Assembly: GCA_016195685.1 (NCBI GenBank)
Contig: JACPZE010000013.1
Coordinates: 1-39,797 of the forward strand
Direction of reading: 5' to 3'
Length of the DNA: 39,797 nucleotides
Origin: Candidatus Gottesmanbacteria bacterium
GTDB lineage: Bacteria > Patescibacteriota > Microgenomatia > 2-02-FULL-39-11
Shown piece after piece: positions 1-11,132 of this stretch; position 1 is the stretch's first letter; every line of letters begins with the position of its first letter. The translations under genes and the position numbers were made by a program. The notes under the pieces are model-generated. The model saw only the letters and a list, made by a program, of their open reading frames with translations, did not search any database and was not told the DNA's origin.

Positions 1-370
1 AGTTAGTTATCGAAATCGGTTTCTGGAAATTTCCATCTGCAATAAGCTTATTTTTAGCTTTTTCCAATGTCAACTGTCTGTCAATTTTAACAGATAAAAT
101 ATTTGGAAATGGATGGCAAGGATAAAAAGCAGACCTGACAGTTTTATAAACACAAATATCAAATCCTTTCTCAAATGCACTTTTACAAAATGCAGAGTTA
201 ATCAGTGGTCCTGCAGGTATACCAAAAGGGGTATAAACTTTCTCTCCTAAAAAATCAACCGCCGGATTACCACTCTGGTGATAATTTTTTCCATCGACGA
301 ATACGCCGTAAGGACCATATTGATAATTTTCGTCATAAGTTTTTGTCGGGTCATAAAATGGGATTTGCAT
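1..370 (-). CDS. pyrD: dihydroorotate dehydrogenase, partial (N-terminal part)
   Basis: Flavoenzyme that oxidises dihydroorotate to orotate, the fourth step of UMP synthesis. Only the first ~123 residues are in the window; the frame is open to the left edge. The start is the ATG at 370, one base after the pyrB stop codon. The translation contains the family's N-terminal segment around TPFGIPAGPLINSAF followed by GFDICVYKTVRS, matching the phosphate/flavin-barrel entry of class 1-like dihydroorotate dehydrogenases. It is the last visible gene of carA-carB-pyrB-pyrD, and this context supports the call. No good Shine-Dalgarno is visible, so translational coupling to pyrB is likely. The subclass cannot be decided without the C-terminal half. 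Confidence 0.8.
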   Translation of the reverse strand, partial: MQIPFYDPTKTYDENYQYGPYGVFVDGKNYHQSGNPAVDFLGEKVYTPFGIPAGPLINSAFCKSAFEKGFDICVYKTVRSAFYPCHPFPNILSVKIDRQLTLEKAKNKLIADGNFQKPISITN

Positions 371-371
371 C

Positions 372-1304
372 TTAATTATTTAATATCAAATCCAAAAGAG
401 CCATACGTATATACATTCCATTTGGCATTTGCTTAGTAAGATATGCAGCGCGAGGATCCTTATCTACTTCTTCTTTTATCTCTCCAACTCTGGGAAGAGG
501 ATGCATCACCATACTTTTTCTTTTCATCATATGAACAAGATTCATATCCACAATATATTTTCCTTGAATTTTATGATAAAGATTTTCCGCCATATACTCC
601 TTCTTTACTCTAGTCACATAGAGTACATCTGCATCATTTATGACTTTTTTGATATCATCGGTTTCTTGAAATTGAATATTATTTTTTCTAAGATATTGTC
701 TAACTGGTTCTTGCAACTTTACTTCCGGTGGGGAAACAAAAGTCATTTTCACCTCTGGAAAAATCGTGAGAAGTTTTGCGAGAGAATTAACTGGACGATA
801 ATGTCCCATCTCGCCAAAAAATACTATGTGAAGGTTTTCCAATTTACCAAGTTCATTTTGTATTGTATAAACATCAAGCAAAGCCTGTGTGGGATGTTCA
901 TTTATACCATCACCAGCGTTTATAACTGGAACTAAAGCTTTTTTTGATAATTTTTCTACCGATCCGGGTTGGGAATGTCGCATAACAATGACATCAACAT
1001 AAGAAGAGTACACCATTCCTGTATCCTCTAGTGTTTCTCCTTTTGATATCGAACTATCGGAAGTTCCAACAACAGGTACAAATCCACCACCCAACCTTTG
1101 CATTGCTGTAATAAATGAACCCATGGTGCGACTTGATGGTTCATAAAATAATGCAGCCATTATTCTCCGTTTTAACCTATCATCCCCTCCTTTTTCCAAT
1201 ACAAGTTTTTTCATCTCATCTGCTCTCTCAAAAAGCATAAAACAATCATTTTTTGTTAAATTGTCCACTGTAATTAAACTTTGATTATAAAAATTATTTT
1301 TCAT
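372..1304 (-). CDS. pyrB: aspartate carbamoyltransferase catalytic chain
   Basis: Condenses carbamoyl phosphate with L-aspartate in pyrimidine synthesis. At 310 residues it is the usual catalytic-chain length. Carbamoyl-phosphate site: SSRT at 57-60, K88 in SKGETLEDT, RH at 109-110 and HPTQ at 137-140. R170 (GHYRPVNSL) and HPLPR at 268-272 match the aspartate-side residues of the Escherichia coli enzyme. Nothing essential is missing. It lies 8 bases after carB and just before pyrD in one operon, so carbamoyl phosphate is made and used by neighbouring gene products. No regulatory chain gene (pyrI) is visible here. Confidence 0.95.
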   Translation of the reverse strand: MKNNFYNQSLITVDNLTKNDCFMLFERADEMKKLVLEKGGDDRLKRRIMAALFYEPSSRTMGSFITAMQRLGGGFVPVVGTSDSSISKGETLEDTGMVYSSYVDVIVMRHSQPGSVEKLSKKALVPVINAGDGINEHPTQALLDVYTIQNELGKLENLHIVFFGEMGHYRPVNSLAKLLTIFPEVKMTFVSPPEVKLQEPVRQYLRKNNIQFQETDDIKKVINDADVLYVTRVKKEYMAENLYHKIQGKYIVDMNLVHMMKRKSMVMHPLPRVGEIKEEVDKDPRAAYLTKQMPNGMYIRMALLDLILNN

Positions 1305-1312
1305 TTTGTTAT

Positions 1313-4300
1313 CTATTTTACATATTCATCCCACGCCTTTATTTTTAACATATCTAAAGGACATTTGGCTAGTGACTCTACAAATAAATTGGCAATTGTC
1401 GCTTTGGTAAAAAGAGGAATGTTCGCATCCACCGCTGCACGCCTTATCATAAATCCGTCCGATATTTCTTTCATTAGATGTTTTACTCCCAAATCTCCTC
1501 TATCACTTAAATTAATCACCAAACTCACTTTTCTCTGCTTTATCATATCAACAACATTAGGTTCCCCTTTTTCATAAACCTTGTATACGAATGTCGACTT
1601 TATGCCATTGTCAGCAAGAAATTTTGACGTATTGCGGGTGGCAAAAATTGAAAATCCCATTTTAGATAATTTTTGGGCTGCAGGAAGCAGTTTATGTTTT
1701 CCTTCATCTCCTCCTAAAGCCAAAAGAGCAGTCTTTACTGGTAGTGGAGTACCGGTTGCTAGTATTGCCTTAAGATATGCCTCCTCCACGCTGTCGCCAA
1801 AACTGGCAACTTCCCCTGTAGAAGCCATTTCAACTCGAAGCACCGGATCTGCCTTCCTTAACCGGGTAAAGGAAAAGTGAGGAACTTTTATGCCGTAATA
1901 TTTTGTCCGTTTTATTTTTATGGCTTTTAGTTTCTTTCCCAGCATAATTTTAGTAGCGAGCTCAATAAAATTTACTCCCAAAACTTTTGAAACAAACGGA
2001 AAGCTTCTAGATGCTCGAAGATTGGCTTCAATCACTAATATTTCCGGATTATCTTTTATATTATCGACAACTAAATATTGTATGTTAAAAGGCCCATTTA
2101 TAGGCAAATTTTGGGCTATTTTTGCGGATACTTTTGAAATATCTTTTATCGCTTTGTTACTTAAAGAAAAAGATGGAAGTACTAAGCTTGCATCTCCTGA
2201 ATGTACCCCTGCGTGCTCTACATGTTCTGATATGGCAGAAACTAAAATTTTACCGCTGTTGGCCACTGCGTCAAAATCTACTTCTTTGGCTCCTCTTATA
2301 AATTTGGATATGACTAATGGATATTCCGGGTTTATAACGCTATCTGATTGTTCTAAGTAAGCTTCAAATTGACCTTCGGAATAGGCAGCAAACATCGCTC
2401 TCCCAGATAGAACATACGAAGGACGGATAAGAACTGGAAAACCAATTTTCCTGGCAAATGAAAGCGCTTGACTTTTACTTGTAAGTTTACCCCATTTGGG
2501 TTGCTTTACGGATAGTTTGTCTAAAAATGCAGAAAATTTTTGGCGGTCTTCTACTTTGTCGATTGTTTCCGGCAGATTACACAAAAACTTCACATTTTGG
2601 CGAGCTAATTTGGGAGCAAGTGTATTGGGAGTTTGCCCTCCTACAGATACAATAAATGGGCATTTCTCTATATCATAAATATCCAATATCCGTTCCAATG
2701 TTAATTCTTCAAAATAAAGTTTGTCTGAAATGTCATAATCAGTGGAAACTGTTTCGGGATTACAATTTATCATGATAGGACTATATCCTAATTTTTTAGC
2801 TGTCGTTGCTGCGGTAACAGCACACCAATCAAATTCTACAGATGATCCAATCTGATAAGGACCTCCTCCTATTATCGCAACTTGCTTTTTGTGTTGATAT
2901 TCGATATCGTTTTTGTCTCTATGATATGAAAAATATAGATAGTTTGTTTTAGCAGGAAACTCTCCAGCCAAAGTATCTATCTGACAAACTTTTGGTAATA
3001 TATTCCACTTTTTGCGAAAAGCTCTTACTTCCTGCCAAGTTAAACTGAAAATTTCACTTATCTGTTTATCGGAAAAACCTAGTTTTTTCAGTAGAAGAAG
3101 TATTTCTTTCGTAAGTTTAACGTGCTTTTTATTTGTTACTAAATTTTTGTAAGTGTAAACAACATTATTAATTCGTTCCAAAAACCATATATCGATCCCT
3201 GTTTTTTGATATATCTCTTTTATCGACTGTCCGTAAAATAAATTATAAGCAATATTATACAAACGGTTTGGCGTAGGAACCAGATCTTTCAACTCGTTTT
3301 TTTTTCTGTCTTGAATTTTATTTTTGTCTAAATCATCCGATATTATTCCTTCATAATCCAAATCCAGAGATCTTACCCCTTTTTGCAATGCCTCTTCAAA
3401 TGTCCGACCTATCGCCATAACTTCACCTACACTTTGCATTTCACTGCCTAATTTTTGTTCCATATCTTTAAATTTCAAAAAATCCCAGCGAGGTATCTTC
3501 ACTACCACATAATCTAATGCCGGCTCAAAAAACGCACACGTTGCTTGTGTAACCTTATTTTTGATTTCGGATAAAGAATAGCCAAGAGCCAGCTTTGCGG
3601 CGATGTAAGCAAGCGGATAACCTGTTGCTTTTGACGCCAAAGCACTCGACCGGGATAATCTGGCATTTACTTCGATAATTCTATAATCACCGTTTTTGGG
3701 AGAAAGTGCATATTGGATATTACATTCTCCGACGATCGGCAATGACTTAACTACTTTTATCGCTATTTCCCGAAGATTGTGGTACTCACTGTTTGTCAAT
3801 GTTTGAGATGGGGCAACGACTATTGATTCTCCGGTATGTATCCCCATCGGATCAAAGTTTTCCATATTACATACTGTAATCGTGTTATCATATTTATCTC
3901 TAACTATTTCGTATTCTATTTCTTTCCAATGCTCCAGATATTCCTCGATTAAAATTTGGGGTGCAAGTGTCAGTGCCTTTTGAGATAGTTCCAAAAGCTT
4001 TTCAAAATTATATGCTACACCCGACCCCAACCCTCCCAAAGAAAATCCTGCACGAACGATGACTGGATATGCGAATTGATTTTTTAGTTTATATAACTCG
4101 CTAATGTTATGACATACCGTACTGACCGGGACTTTTAATCCCAAATCAGTTATCGCCTGGCGGAATAATAATCTATCCTCTGTTTTGATAATCGCGGATA
4201 CCGGGGTACCCAAAACTTTTATTCCGTACTTTTCAAAAATCCCAAGATTATGAAGTTCCATACCGGTATTTAATGCAGTTTGACCGCCGAATCCTAAAAG

Positions 4301-4561
4301 GATACCATCTGGCTTTTCCTTCGCGATTATCTTTTCTACAAAATAAGGAGTTACCGGCAAAAAATAAACTTTATCAGCCAAATCTTTTGAGGTTTGAATT
4401 GTAGCTATATTTGGATTTACTAATATTGTTTTTATCCCTTCTTCTTTCAATGCTTTAGCCGCTTGAGAACCGGAATAATCAAATTCACCCGCTTCGCCTA
4501 TCTTTAAGGCTCCGGAACCCAATAATAAAATCTTGTTTATGTTCAATTTATTTTTAGCCAT
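1313..4561 (-). CDS. carB: carbamoyl-phosphate synthase large subunit
   Basis: Makes carbamoyl phosphate from bicarbonate, ATP and ammonia channelled from CarA. From the chosen ATG it is 1082 residues, the normal size. It shows two homologous halves: the first begins NKILLLGSGALKIGEAGEFD with an ATP-grasp domain (EVNARLSRSSALASKATGYP), the second begins VAIIGGGPYQIGSSVEFDWC with its own ATP-grasp (EANLRASRSFPFVSK). A helical oligomerisation domain lies between them, and an MGS-like regulatory domain forms the last ~140 residues. The open frame extends 12 codons upstream to 4597, but the ATG at 4561 (MAKNKLN) gives a normal N-terminus, a small overlap with carA and a weak AGAAG ribosome site, so it is preferred. 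Confidence 0.95.
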   Translation of the reverse strand: MAKNKLNINKILLLGSGALKIGEAGEFDYSGSQAAKALKEEGIKTILVNPNIATIQTSKDLADKVYFLPVTPYFVEKIIAKEKPDGILLGFGGQTALNTGMELHNLGIFEKYGIKVLGTPVSAIIKTEDRLLFRQAITDLGLKVPVSTVCHNISELYKLKNQFAYPVIVRAGFSLGGLGSGVAYNFEKLLELSQKALTLAPQILIEEYLEHWKEIEYEIVRDKYDNTITVCNMENFDPMGIHTGESIVVAPSQTLTNSEYHNLREIAIKVVKSLPIVGECNIQYALSPKNGDYRIIEVNARLSRSSALASKATGYPLAYIAAKLALGYSLSEIKNKVTQATCAFFEPALDYVVVKIPRWDFLKFKDMEQKLGSEMQSVGEVMAIGRTFEEALQKGVRSLDLDYEGIISDDLDKNKIQDRKKNELKDLVPTPNRLYNIAYNLFYGQSIKEIYQKTGIDIWFLERINNVVYTYKNLVTNKKHVKLTKEILLLLKKLGFSDKQISEIFSLTWQEVRAFRKKWNILPKVCQIDTLAGEFPAKTNYLYFSYHRDKNDIEYQHKKQVAIIGGGPYQIGSSVEFDWCAVTAATTAKKLGYSPIMINCNPETVSTDYDISDKLYFEELTLERILDIYDIEKCPFIVSVGGQTPNTLAPKLARQNVKFLCNLPETIDKVEDRQKFSAFLDKLSVKQPKWGKLTSKSQALSFARKIGFPVLIRPSYVLSGRAMFAAYSEGQFEAYLEQSDSVINPEYPLVISKFIRGAKEVDFDAVANSGKILVSAISEHVEHAGVHSGDASLVLPSFSLSNKAIKDISKVSAKIAQNLPINGPFNIQYLVVDNIKDNPEILVIEANLRASRSFPFVSKVLGVNFIELATKIMLGKKLKAIKIKRTKYYGIKVPHFSFTRLRKADPVLRVEMASTGEVASFGDSVEEAYLKAILATGTPLPVKTALLALGGDEGKHKLLPAAQKLSKMGFSIFATRNTSKFLADNGIKSTFVYKVYEKGEPNVVDMIKQRKVSLVINLSDRGDLGVKHLMKEISDGFMIRRAAVDANIPLFTKATIANLFVESLAKCPLDMLKIKAWDEYVK

Positions 4562-5646
4562 TTTTTTGCTTCTTTGATAAAAAATTCGAGTATCCACTCT
4601 GTATCGGTTGGTCCTGGTGCTGCCTCCGGGTGGAATTGAGAAGTAAAAAAGGGTAATTTGTTATGCCTTATTCCTTCATTAGTCATGTCATTTAGATTGG
4701 TAAACCAAGGACTCCAACCAGGGGGCAAACTTTCTTTATCTACGGCATATCCATGATTTTGAGTCGTAATATAGCATTTACGGTTTAACTCATCGATTAC
4801 AGGTTGATTTTGTCCCCGATGCCCGTATTTTAATTTATAAGTATCTGCTCCAGCGGCCAAAGCCAGTATTTGATTGCCTAGACAGATTCCCAGGATTGGG
4901 ATATCTAAATTTATTGCTTTTTTCACAGTTTCAATAGTCGTTGTAACTTGTTTGGGATCCCCGGGGCCATTGCTTATTATTAAAGCGTCAAATTTAAATT
5001 CATTAAGTTGTGAAAATGGGTCATAATTCCATGGTACTCTTATAACCGTAACATTATATTTCAGCAAAATTCTTAACTGATTATACTTTACGCCGCAGTC
5101 AAGAAGCATTATTTTAAATTTACCATTTCCGTATTGTATAGGTTTAACACATGATACATGGGAAACCAGATTTTCTTTGTTGATATCATAAAAATTAATC
5201 CCGGTTGTTTCAGGATTATTTAATACTATTTTGCCGTTCATGACTCCGGTCTCCCGAATGATTTTAGTCAAAGTCCGAGTATCTATCCCATAAAGAGCTG
5301 GAACTTTTTCCTCCTTTAGCCACGAAGAAAGGTTTTGATAAGACTGCCAATGTGAATTGTTCTCTATATATGATGAAACTATAAGTCCCCGGATGTGTAT
5401 TTTATCCGACTCAAAGTTGGATAGTATTTGATCTTTTCTTAAATATTGAGGAACACCATAATTGCCAATTAGTGGATAAGTGAGAGTAAGTATTTGCCCA
5501 AAATATGAGGGGTCTGTAAATCCTTCAGGGTATCCTACCATTCCCGTATTGAAAACTACTTCCCCCTCAACATCTCTATCATTACCAAAGGATTTTCCCT
5601 CAAAAATTTGGCCATTTTCCAAAATCAAAAATCCAGTCTTACCCAT
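4543..5646 (-). CDS. carA: carbamoyl-phosphate synthase small subunit (glutaminase)
   Basis: Class I glutamine amidotransferase that hydrolyses glutamine and passes ammonia to CarB. It has 367 residues with the CarA-specific N-terminal domain (about 1-150) and a glutaminase domain from ~178. The catalytic triad is visible: C255 in GICLGNQ, H339 and E341 in SQFHPEAAPGP. The oxyanion segment SNGPGDP is at 225-231. First gene of the carAB-pyrB-pyrD operon; its end overlaps the carB start by 19 bases. The ATG at 5646 follows a GGGGA ribosome-site-like stretch and a T run. Confidence 0.95.
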   Translation of the reverse strand: MGKTGFLILENGQIFEGKSFGNDRDVEGEVVFNTGMVGYPEGFTDPSYFGQILTLTYPLIGNYGVPQYLRKDQILSNFESDKIHIRGLIVSSYIENNSHWQSYQNLSSWLKEEKVPALYGIDTRTLTKIIRETGVMNGKIVLNNPETTGINFYDINKENLVSHVSCVKPIQYGNGKFKIMLLDCGVKYNQLRILLKYNVTVIRVPWNYDPFSQLNEFKFDALIISNGPGDPKQVTTTIETVKKAINLDIPILGICLGNQILALAAGADTYKLKYGHRGQNQPVIDELNRKCYITTQNHGYAVDKESLPPGWSPWFTNLNDMTNEGIRHNKLPFFTSQFHPEAAPGPTDTEWILEFFIKEAKKWLKIN

Positions 5647-5674
5647 AAAAAATCCCCAAGCTTTCTGGGACTAT

Positions 5675-5703
5675 ATTTTACAAATATTAACAAATATTTA
5701 CAA
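5675..5703 (-). promoter_or_regulatory. candidate sigma70-type promoter of the car-pyr operon
   Basis: On the minus strand TTGTAA (5703-5698) and TAAAAT (5680-5675) are separated by exactly 17 bases. Transcription would start near 5668, giving a ~22-base leader before carA. That leader can form a short hairpin (CCCA with TGGG, 5654-5669) that includes the GGGGA ribosome-site-like bases and is followed by six T just before the ATG. It could mask the ribosome site or weakly stop read-through from the atp operon. Assigned by hexamer match only. Confidence 0.5.
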
Positions 5704-5737
5704 GCAGGTATTTGTGATTGCCTTCTGAAGGATTATA

Positions 5738-6151
5738 TCAAGCTTTGTACTTACGACGCTTAAGAACTTTCATTGCAATTTCGGATTGTCTAAATAACGC
5801 CTGTGCCTGTAAAAATTCACCGCCTGTAGGTTTGGATTTTAATGCTTCTTCTGCTCTTTTTTGAGCTTCTTTTACTACTTGCTCATTTAATTCGTGAGCA
5901 TGAAATGCGGCCGTTACCAAAATTACTACTTTTTCGGGAGTAACTTCCAAAAATCCTCCTCCAATAGCCAAATAAGATTCTTCACCCTTTTTTGTAATTT
6001 TTACTTCGCCCTGGCGGAGTTTCGTAAAAAGAGGCACATGATGGGGTAAAATTCCAATTATCCCGCTACTGGAAGGCGCAGTCACCATCTCTACTTCATC
6101 TGTATAAGCTATCCTTTCTGGAGTTATTATTTCAAGGTGAAATGTAGACAT
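5738..6151 (-). CDS. atpC: ATP synthase F1 epsilon subunit
   Basis: Central-stalk subunit of the F1 sector, which couples rotation and can inhibit ATP hydrolysis. It has 137 residues: an N-terminal beta-sandwich (FHLEIITPERIAYTDEVEMV, GILPHHVPLF, LAIGGGFLEV) and a C-terminal two-helix part rich in E, K and A. Length and motifs are normal. Last gene of the atp operon. A 71-base gap separates it from atpD, longer than other gaps in the operon, with a weak hairpin (TTGGGA/TTCCAA) and a GAAGGA ribosome site before the start. Confidence 0.93.
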   Translation of the reverse strand: MSTFHLEIITPERIAYTDEVEMVTAPSSSGIIGILPHHVPLFTKLRQGEVKITKKGEESYLAIGGGFLEVTPEKVVILVTAAFHAHELNEQVVKEAQKRAEEALKSKPTGGEFLQAQALFRQSEIAMKVLKRRKYKA

Positions 6152-6222
6152 ATTAATAAACTTCCTTCAGCAACTATCTAATTTGGAATGATCCCAAAAT
6201 AAGTTCGAGATGGCATTTCGTT

Positions 6223-7611
<1,389 letters not shown>

Positions 7612-7635
7612 TCACTGAGTATAAAAATCGATTTA

Positions 7636-8493
7636 TTATTCTACCGCAAGTCTTGCAGTAACCAAATCGGCAATTTCGTAGGTAATTTTTTCCTGTCTGG
7701 CTTTATTGTATAAAAGAGTTAATTCTTGCATAAAATCCAAAGCACTATCTGTAGCATTTTTCATCGCAATCATCCTGGCAGAATGTTCACAAGCTTCTGC
7801 TTCAAAAATTGCTGTCCTTATTTGATTTTCCAAATAATGCGGTAGCAAATCATCCAATATTTCATGAGTACTTGGCTCTATCAAAAATTCTGCAAACTTC
7901 ACTTCCTGTTTAATATCCATTTTCTCAAAGGCAGTTATGGGAAGAAGCATTTTTTTAGTCGGAATCTGCTTCAATGCTGTCAAAAAAGTATTATATGCCA
8001 GATGTACCTCACGATATATTCCCTTTATAAATCCATCCACCAAAAGTTGAGTCACAGCAGGAACACTTTCAAAAAATGGTGTTTTTTGTGAAAAATCAGC
8101 CACCAAACTTCTTCCTGACCTTGTAATTAGACTCTCTCCCTTTTTCCCTACAGTAATATAATCAATTTCCTTTTCTTTACCCCAGGAATTTAGAACACTT
8201 CTGAACAAATTAGTATTTAATCCACCGCACAAACCTTTATTTGTTGAGATGAGGACTACCAATAGTTTCCCTTTTGGATTTCCCGCGGATAGAAGCGGAT
8301 GATGTTTTTTATCTACATGTATTCCCAATTCTTGTACCGCCTGATAAATTTTATCAGCGTAAGGTTTACCCAAAAGGGCCAGATCTTGGGCCTTTTTCAT
8401 CTTTGATGCAGCAACCATTTCCATGGCCTTCGTGATTTGTGAAATATTATCTGCTGATTTTATTCTTCTTTTTATAAGGCGGATATTAGCCAT
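7636..8493 (-). CDS. atpG: ATP synthase F1 gamma subunit
   Basis: Rotor shaft of F1. It has 285 residues with the diagnostic N-terminal helix IKRRIKSADNISQITKAMEM and the C-terminal helix ending in ATDSALDFMQELTLLYNKARQ, the two coiled-coil arms, around a Rossmann-like middle domain (LLVVLISTNKGLCGGLN). It starts one base after the atpA stop codon, implying translational coupling. Confidence 0.95.
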   Translation of the reverse strand: MANIRLIKRRIKSADNISQITKAMEMVAASKMKKAQDLALLGKPYADKIYQAVQELGIHVDKKHHPLLSAGNPKGKLLVVLISTNKGLCGGLNTNLFRSVLNSWGKEKEIDYITVGKKGESLITRSGRSLVADFSQKTPFFESVPAVTQLLVDGFIKGIYREVHLAYNTFLTALKQIPTKKMLLPITAFEKMDIKQEVKFAEFLIEPSTHEILDDLLPHYLENQIRTAIFEAEACEHSARMIAMKNATDSALDFMQELTLLYNKARQEKITYEIADLVTARLAVE

Positions 8494-8494
8494 A

Positions 8495-10003
8495 TTAAAA
8501 TTTCTTTTTAAAATCTGCTATTGCTTTTTCTAACTCTTTTATAGCTTCATCACTAATTTTGCCTTCTTTTTTTATAGTCTTTAACAGTTTAGAGTGAATA
8601 GTCGTCATAAATTCAATATATTTTGTCTCAAATTCCGGTATTTTTGATACTTCCACATCGTCTAAGAATCCGTTAGTACCAGCAAAAAGTAATACTACCT
8701 GTTCCTCTACGCTCATCGGAACATATTGCTTTTGTTTCAGTATTTCAACCATTCTCGCCCCTCTTTCTATTTGCTTTTTAGTTTTCTCATCCAAATCTCC
8801 CGCGAATTGAGCAAATGCTGCAAGTTCCCGATATTGTGCCAAATCCAAACGAAGTTTACCCGCCACCTGTTTCATGGCTTTTATCTGTGCAGTACCACCC
8901 ACTCTGGATACTGACAAACCTACGTTTATCGCTGGTCTTATACCAGCATAAAATAAATCAGATTCCAAAAAGATTTGTCCATCAGTTATGGAAATAACGT
9001 TTGTGGGTATATAGGCGGAAATATCACCTGCCTGAGTTTCTATGATAGGCAATGCGGTAAGAGATCCTCCCCCATGCTTATCGGATAAGCGGCAGGCCCT
9101 CTCCAGTAATCTGCTGTGTAGATAAAAAACATCACCCGGATAGGCTTCCCGTCCGGAAGGACGTCTCAAAATCAAAGAAATCTGCCTATACGCCCAGGCG
9201 TGTTTTGATAGATCATCATAAATCACTAATACATCTTTTCCCTGATCCATAAAGTACTCGCCTATTGCACATCCTGTGAATGGGGCAATAAATTGGAGCG
9301 CAGCTGAATCTGAAGCATTCGCAGCTACAATTATCGTATGACCAAAAGCTTTCTCTTTTTGCAATAAATCCACTATTTGAGCAATTCTAGAAGTTTTTTG
9401 TCCGATTGCTACATATATGCAAATTACGTTTTGATCTTTTTGATTTATGATGGTATCTACGGCAATGGCGGTTTTACCTGTTCCGCGATCACCAATGATA
9501 AGTTCTCTTTGTCCTCGACCAATTGGAATCATACTGTCGATTGCTTTAAGTCCAGTTTGTATTGGAGTATTAACAGGGTGTCTACTGATGACTCCGGGAG
9601 CAATTTTTTCAATGGGGTAATAAGTTTTGGTACTTATAATACCTTTTCCATCCAAAGCAATACCCATCGGGTCGATCACACGGCCGATCAATTTTTCGCT
9701 TACTCCAATAGACAATAATCTCCCTGTCCCTTTTACTCTGTCACCTTCTTTTATAGAAAGATAATCTCCTAAAATGATAGCTCCAACTTCATCTTCTTCC
9801 AAATTGATGGCCACTCCGAATATGCCTCCCGGAAACTCAACCATTTCCGAATAGGATAATTGCCGCAGCCCAGAAATCTTAGCCACGCCGTCTGCGATAC
9901 TTAAAACTTCTCCAGTAAAGCCTAATTCTGCTTTTGTTTGGGTACTTTTTAGTCTTTTTAGAATATCTTCGACGATCTGATTTGGTTTTGAATTCTTGAT
10001 CAT
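8495..10003 (-). CDS. atpA: ATP synthase F1 alpha subunit
   Basis: Non-catalytic nucleotide-binding subunit of F1. It has 502 residues with Walker A GDRGTGKT at 171-178, the signature [14 protein letters not shown] carrying the arginine finger, and the usual N-terminal beta barrel ([19 protein letters not shown]). Intact and of normal length. It follows the short atpH by 10 bases. Confidence 0.97.
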   Translation of the reverse strand: MIKNSKPNQIVEDILKRLKSTQTKAELGFTGEVLSIADGVAKISGLRQLSYSEMVEFPGGIFGVAINLEEDEVGAIILGDYLSIKEGDRVKGTGRLLSIGVSEKLIGRVIDPMGIALDGKGIISTKTYYPIEKIAPGVISRHPVNTPIQTGLKAIDSMIPIGRGQRELIIGDRGTGKTAIAVDTIINQKDQNVICIYVAIGQKTSRIAQIVDLLQKEKAFGHTIIVAANASDSAALQFIAPFTGCAIGEYFMDQGKDVLVIYDDLSKHAWAYRQISLILRRPSGREAYPGDVFYLHSRLLERACRLSDKHGGGSLTALPIIETQAGDISAYIPTNVISITDGQIFLESDLFYAGIRPAINVGLSVSRVGGTAQIKAMKQVAGKLRLDLAQYRELAAFAQFAGDLDEKTKKQIERGARMVEILKQKQYVPMSVEEQVVLLFAGTNGFLDDVEVSKIPEFETKYIEFMTTIHSKLLKTIKKEGKISDEAIKELEKAIADFKKKF

Positions 10004-10013
10004 ATTTACTTTT

Positions 10014-10364
10014 TTAAACTAAAAGTGAACGTTCCAATAACTCTATCTCATGACTGATGCTCGCATCGAAAAACCAATCATTTACTTTTATGGTAAATCC
10101 TCCTATAAGATTTTTATCAACCTCATTTACGAGTGGGTATTTTACGTTTAGCATTTTATGAAGGGTTTCTTTGATTTTTTTGAGTTGTCCAGGACTTAGC
10201 TTTACCATTGATGAAACTACAATCTCGTCTGATTTATGTATTCTGGCAACCTCTTTTTCTAGGGATTTGGTGACTTGGGGAAGTAAATATTGCTCTCCTT
10301 CATCAAAAATATAATCTAGCAGTCCGCTTACGAGAGCTTTAGATTTTGTGGAGACTTGTTTCAT
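10014..10364 (-). CDS. atpH: ATP synthase F1 delta subunit, short form
   Basis: Peripheral-stalk subunit linking F1 to the b subunits. At only 116 residues it is well below the usual ~175-180. The C-terminal part is recognisable ([20 protein letters not shown], then [21 protein letters not shown]), matching the family pattern of strand, helix and IGG. The N-terminal helical domain that normally holds the alpha subunit is reduced to about 45 residues. It sits between atpF and atpA, exactly where delta belongs, and its start overlaps the atpF stop by one base. The sequence is intact, so this looks like a lineage-specific short form, not a broken gene. Confidence 0.85.
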   Translation of the reverse strand: MKQVSTKSKALVSGLLDYIFDEGEQYLLPQVTKSLEKEVARIHKSDEIVVSSMVKLSPGQLKKIKETLHKMLNVKYPLVNEVDKNLIGGFTIKVNDWFFDASISHEIELLERSLLV

Positions 10365-10858
10365 TATTTATTGTTTGCTAACTCCTGTATCTTTTTATTT
10401 ATGATTGCGGTTTGAGTCTTACTACTGAGTATCTTCCCCAACACAGCTTCAACCCAACTCTTGGCTATTTCGATGGTTTGAACACGAAGTTCTCTTTCCA
10501 TTTGTTGCCTTTCCATCTCAAGCTCTTCCCGTCCTTTGGCCAATATAGCATTTGCTTCCAGATGGGCTTTTCCGGTGATTTCCGATTCCACTTTTTTTCC
10601 AACCTTCTTACCATCTTCTATGATTATCCTTGCTTCGTCTTTTGCTTTACTAATTATTTCTTCACGCTTCTTTTCAGTTTTTTCTGCTTCTTCCTGCATT
10701 TTCTGGGTATACTCCAATCCTTCTTGAATTTTTTTCTTTCGCTCATCTAATCCTTTAAGAATAGGTTTATAAAGAAGTTTTTTTAAAACAAAAACCAGCA
10801 GTAAAAAATTGAAAACCTGAGTTAAAAGTTGTAATGGTTCGATACCAAGTTTTTCCAT
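10364..10858 (-). CDS. atpF: ATP synthase F0 b subunit
   Basis: Peripheral stalk of the F0 sector. It has 164 residues: one membrane helix near the N-terminus (about 8-26, LQLLTQVFNFLLLVFVLKKL) followed by a long charged, alanine-rich helix (30-150) typical of the dimeric b coiled coil. The order c-b-delta-alpha supports the call. The start is 15 bases downstream of atpE. Confidence 0.92.
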   Translation of the reverse strand: MEKLGIEPLQLLTQVFNFLLLVFVLKKLLYKPILKGLDERKKKIQEGLEYTQKMQEEAEKTEKKREEIISKAKDEARIIIEDGKKVGKKVESEITGKAHLEANAILAKGREELEMERQQMERELRVQTIEIAKSWVEAVLGKILSSKTQTAIINKKIQELANNK

Positions 10859-10873
10859 AACAATTTAAGTAAT

Positions 10874-11107
<234 letters not shown>

Positions 11108-11132
11108 TCACCTCCTCTATAACATAATATTT

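Noticed and set aside
429-935. 168-codon plus-strand ORF opposite pyrB
   Set aside because: Antisense shadow of a well-supported gene; the F/H/I/Y-rich composition is typical of a reverse-frame artefact.
4562-4597. 12-codon N-terminal extension of carB
   Set aside because: It would increase overlap with carA and add residues absent from the family; the ATG at 4561 is better.
5654-5669. Terminator at the end of the atp operon
   Set aside because: The short CCCA/TGGG stem and T run lie downstream of the predicted car-pyr promoter and touch the carA ATG, so it cannot be a simple operon terminator; noted only as a leader hairpin.
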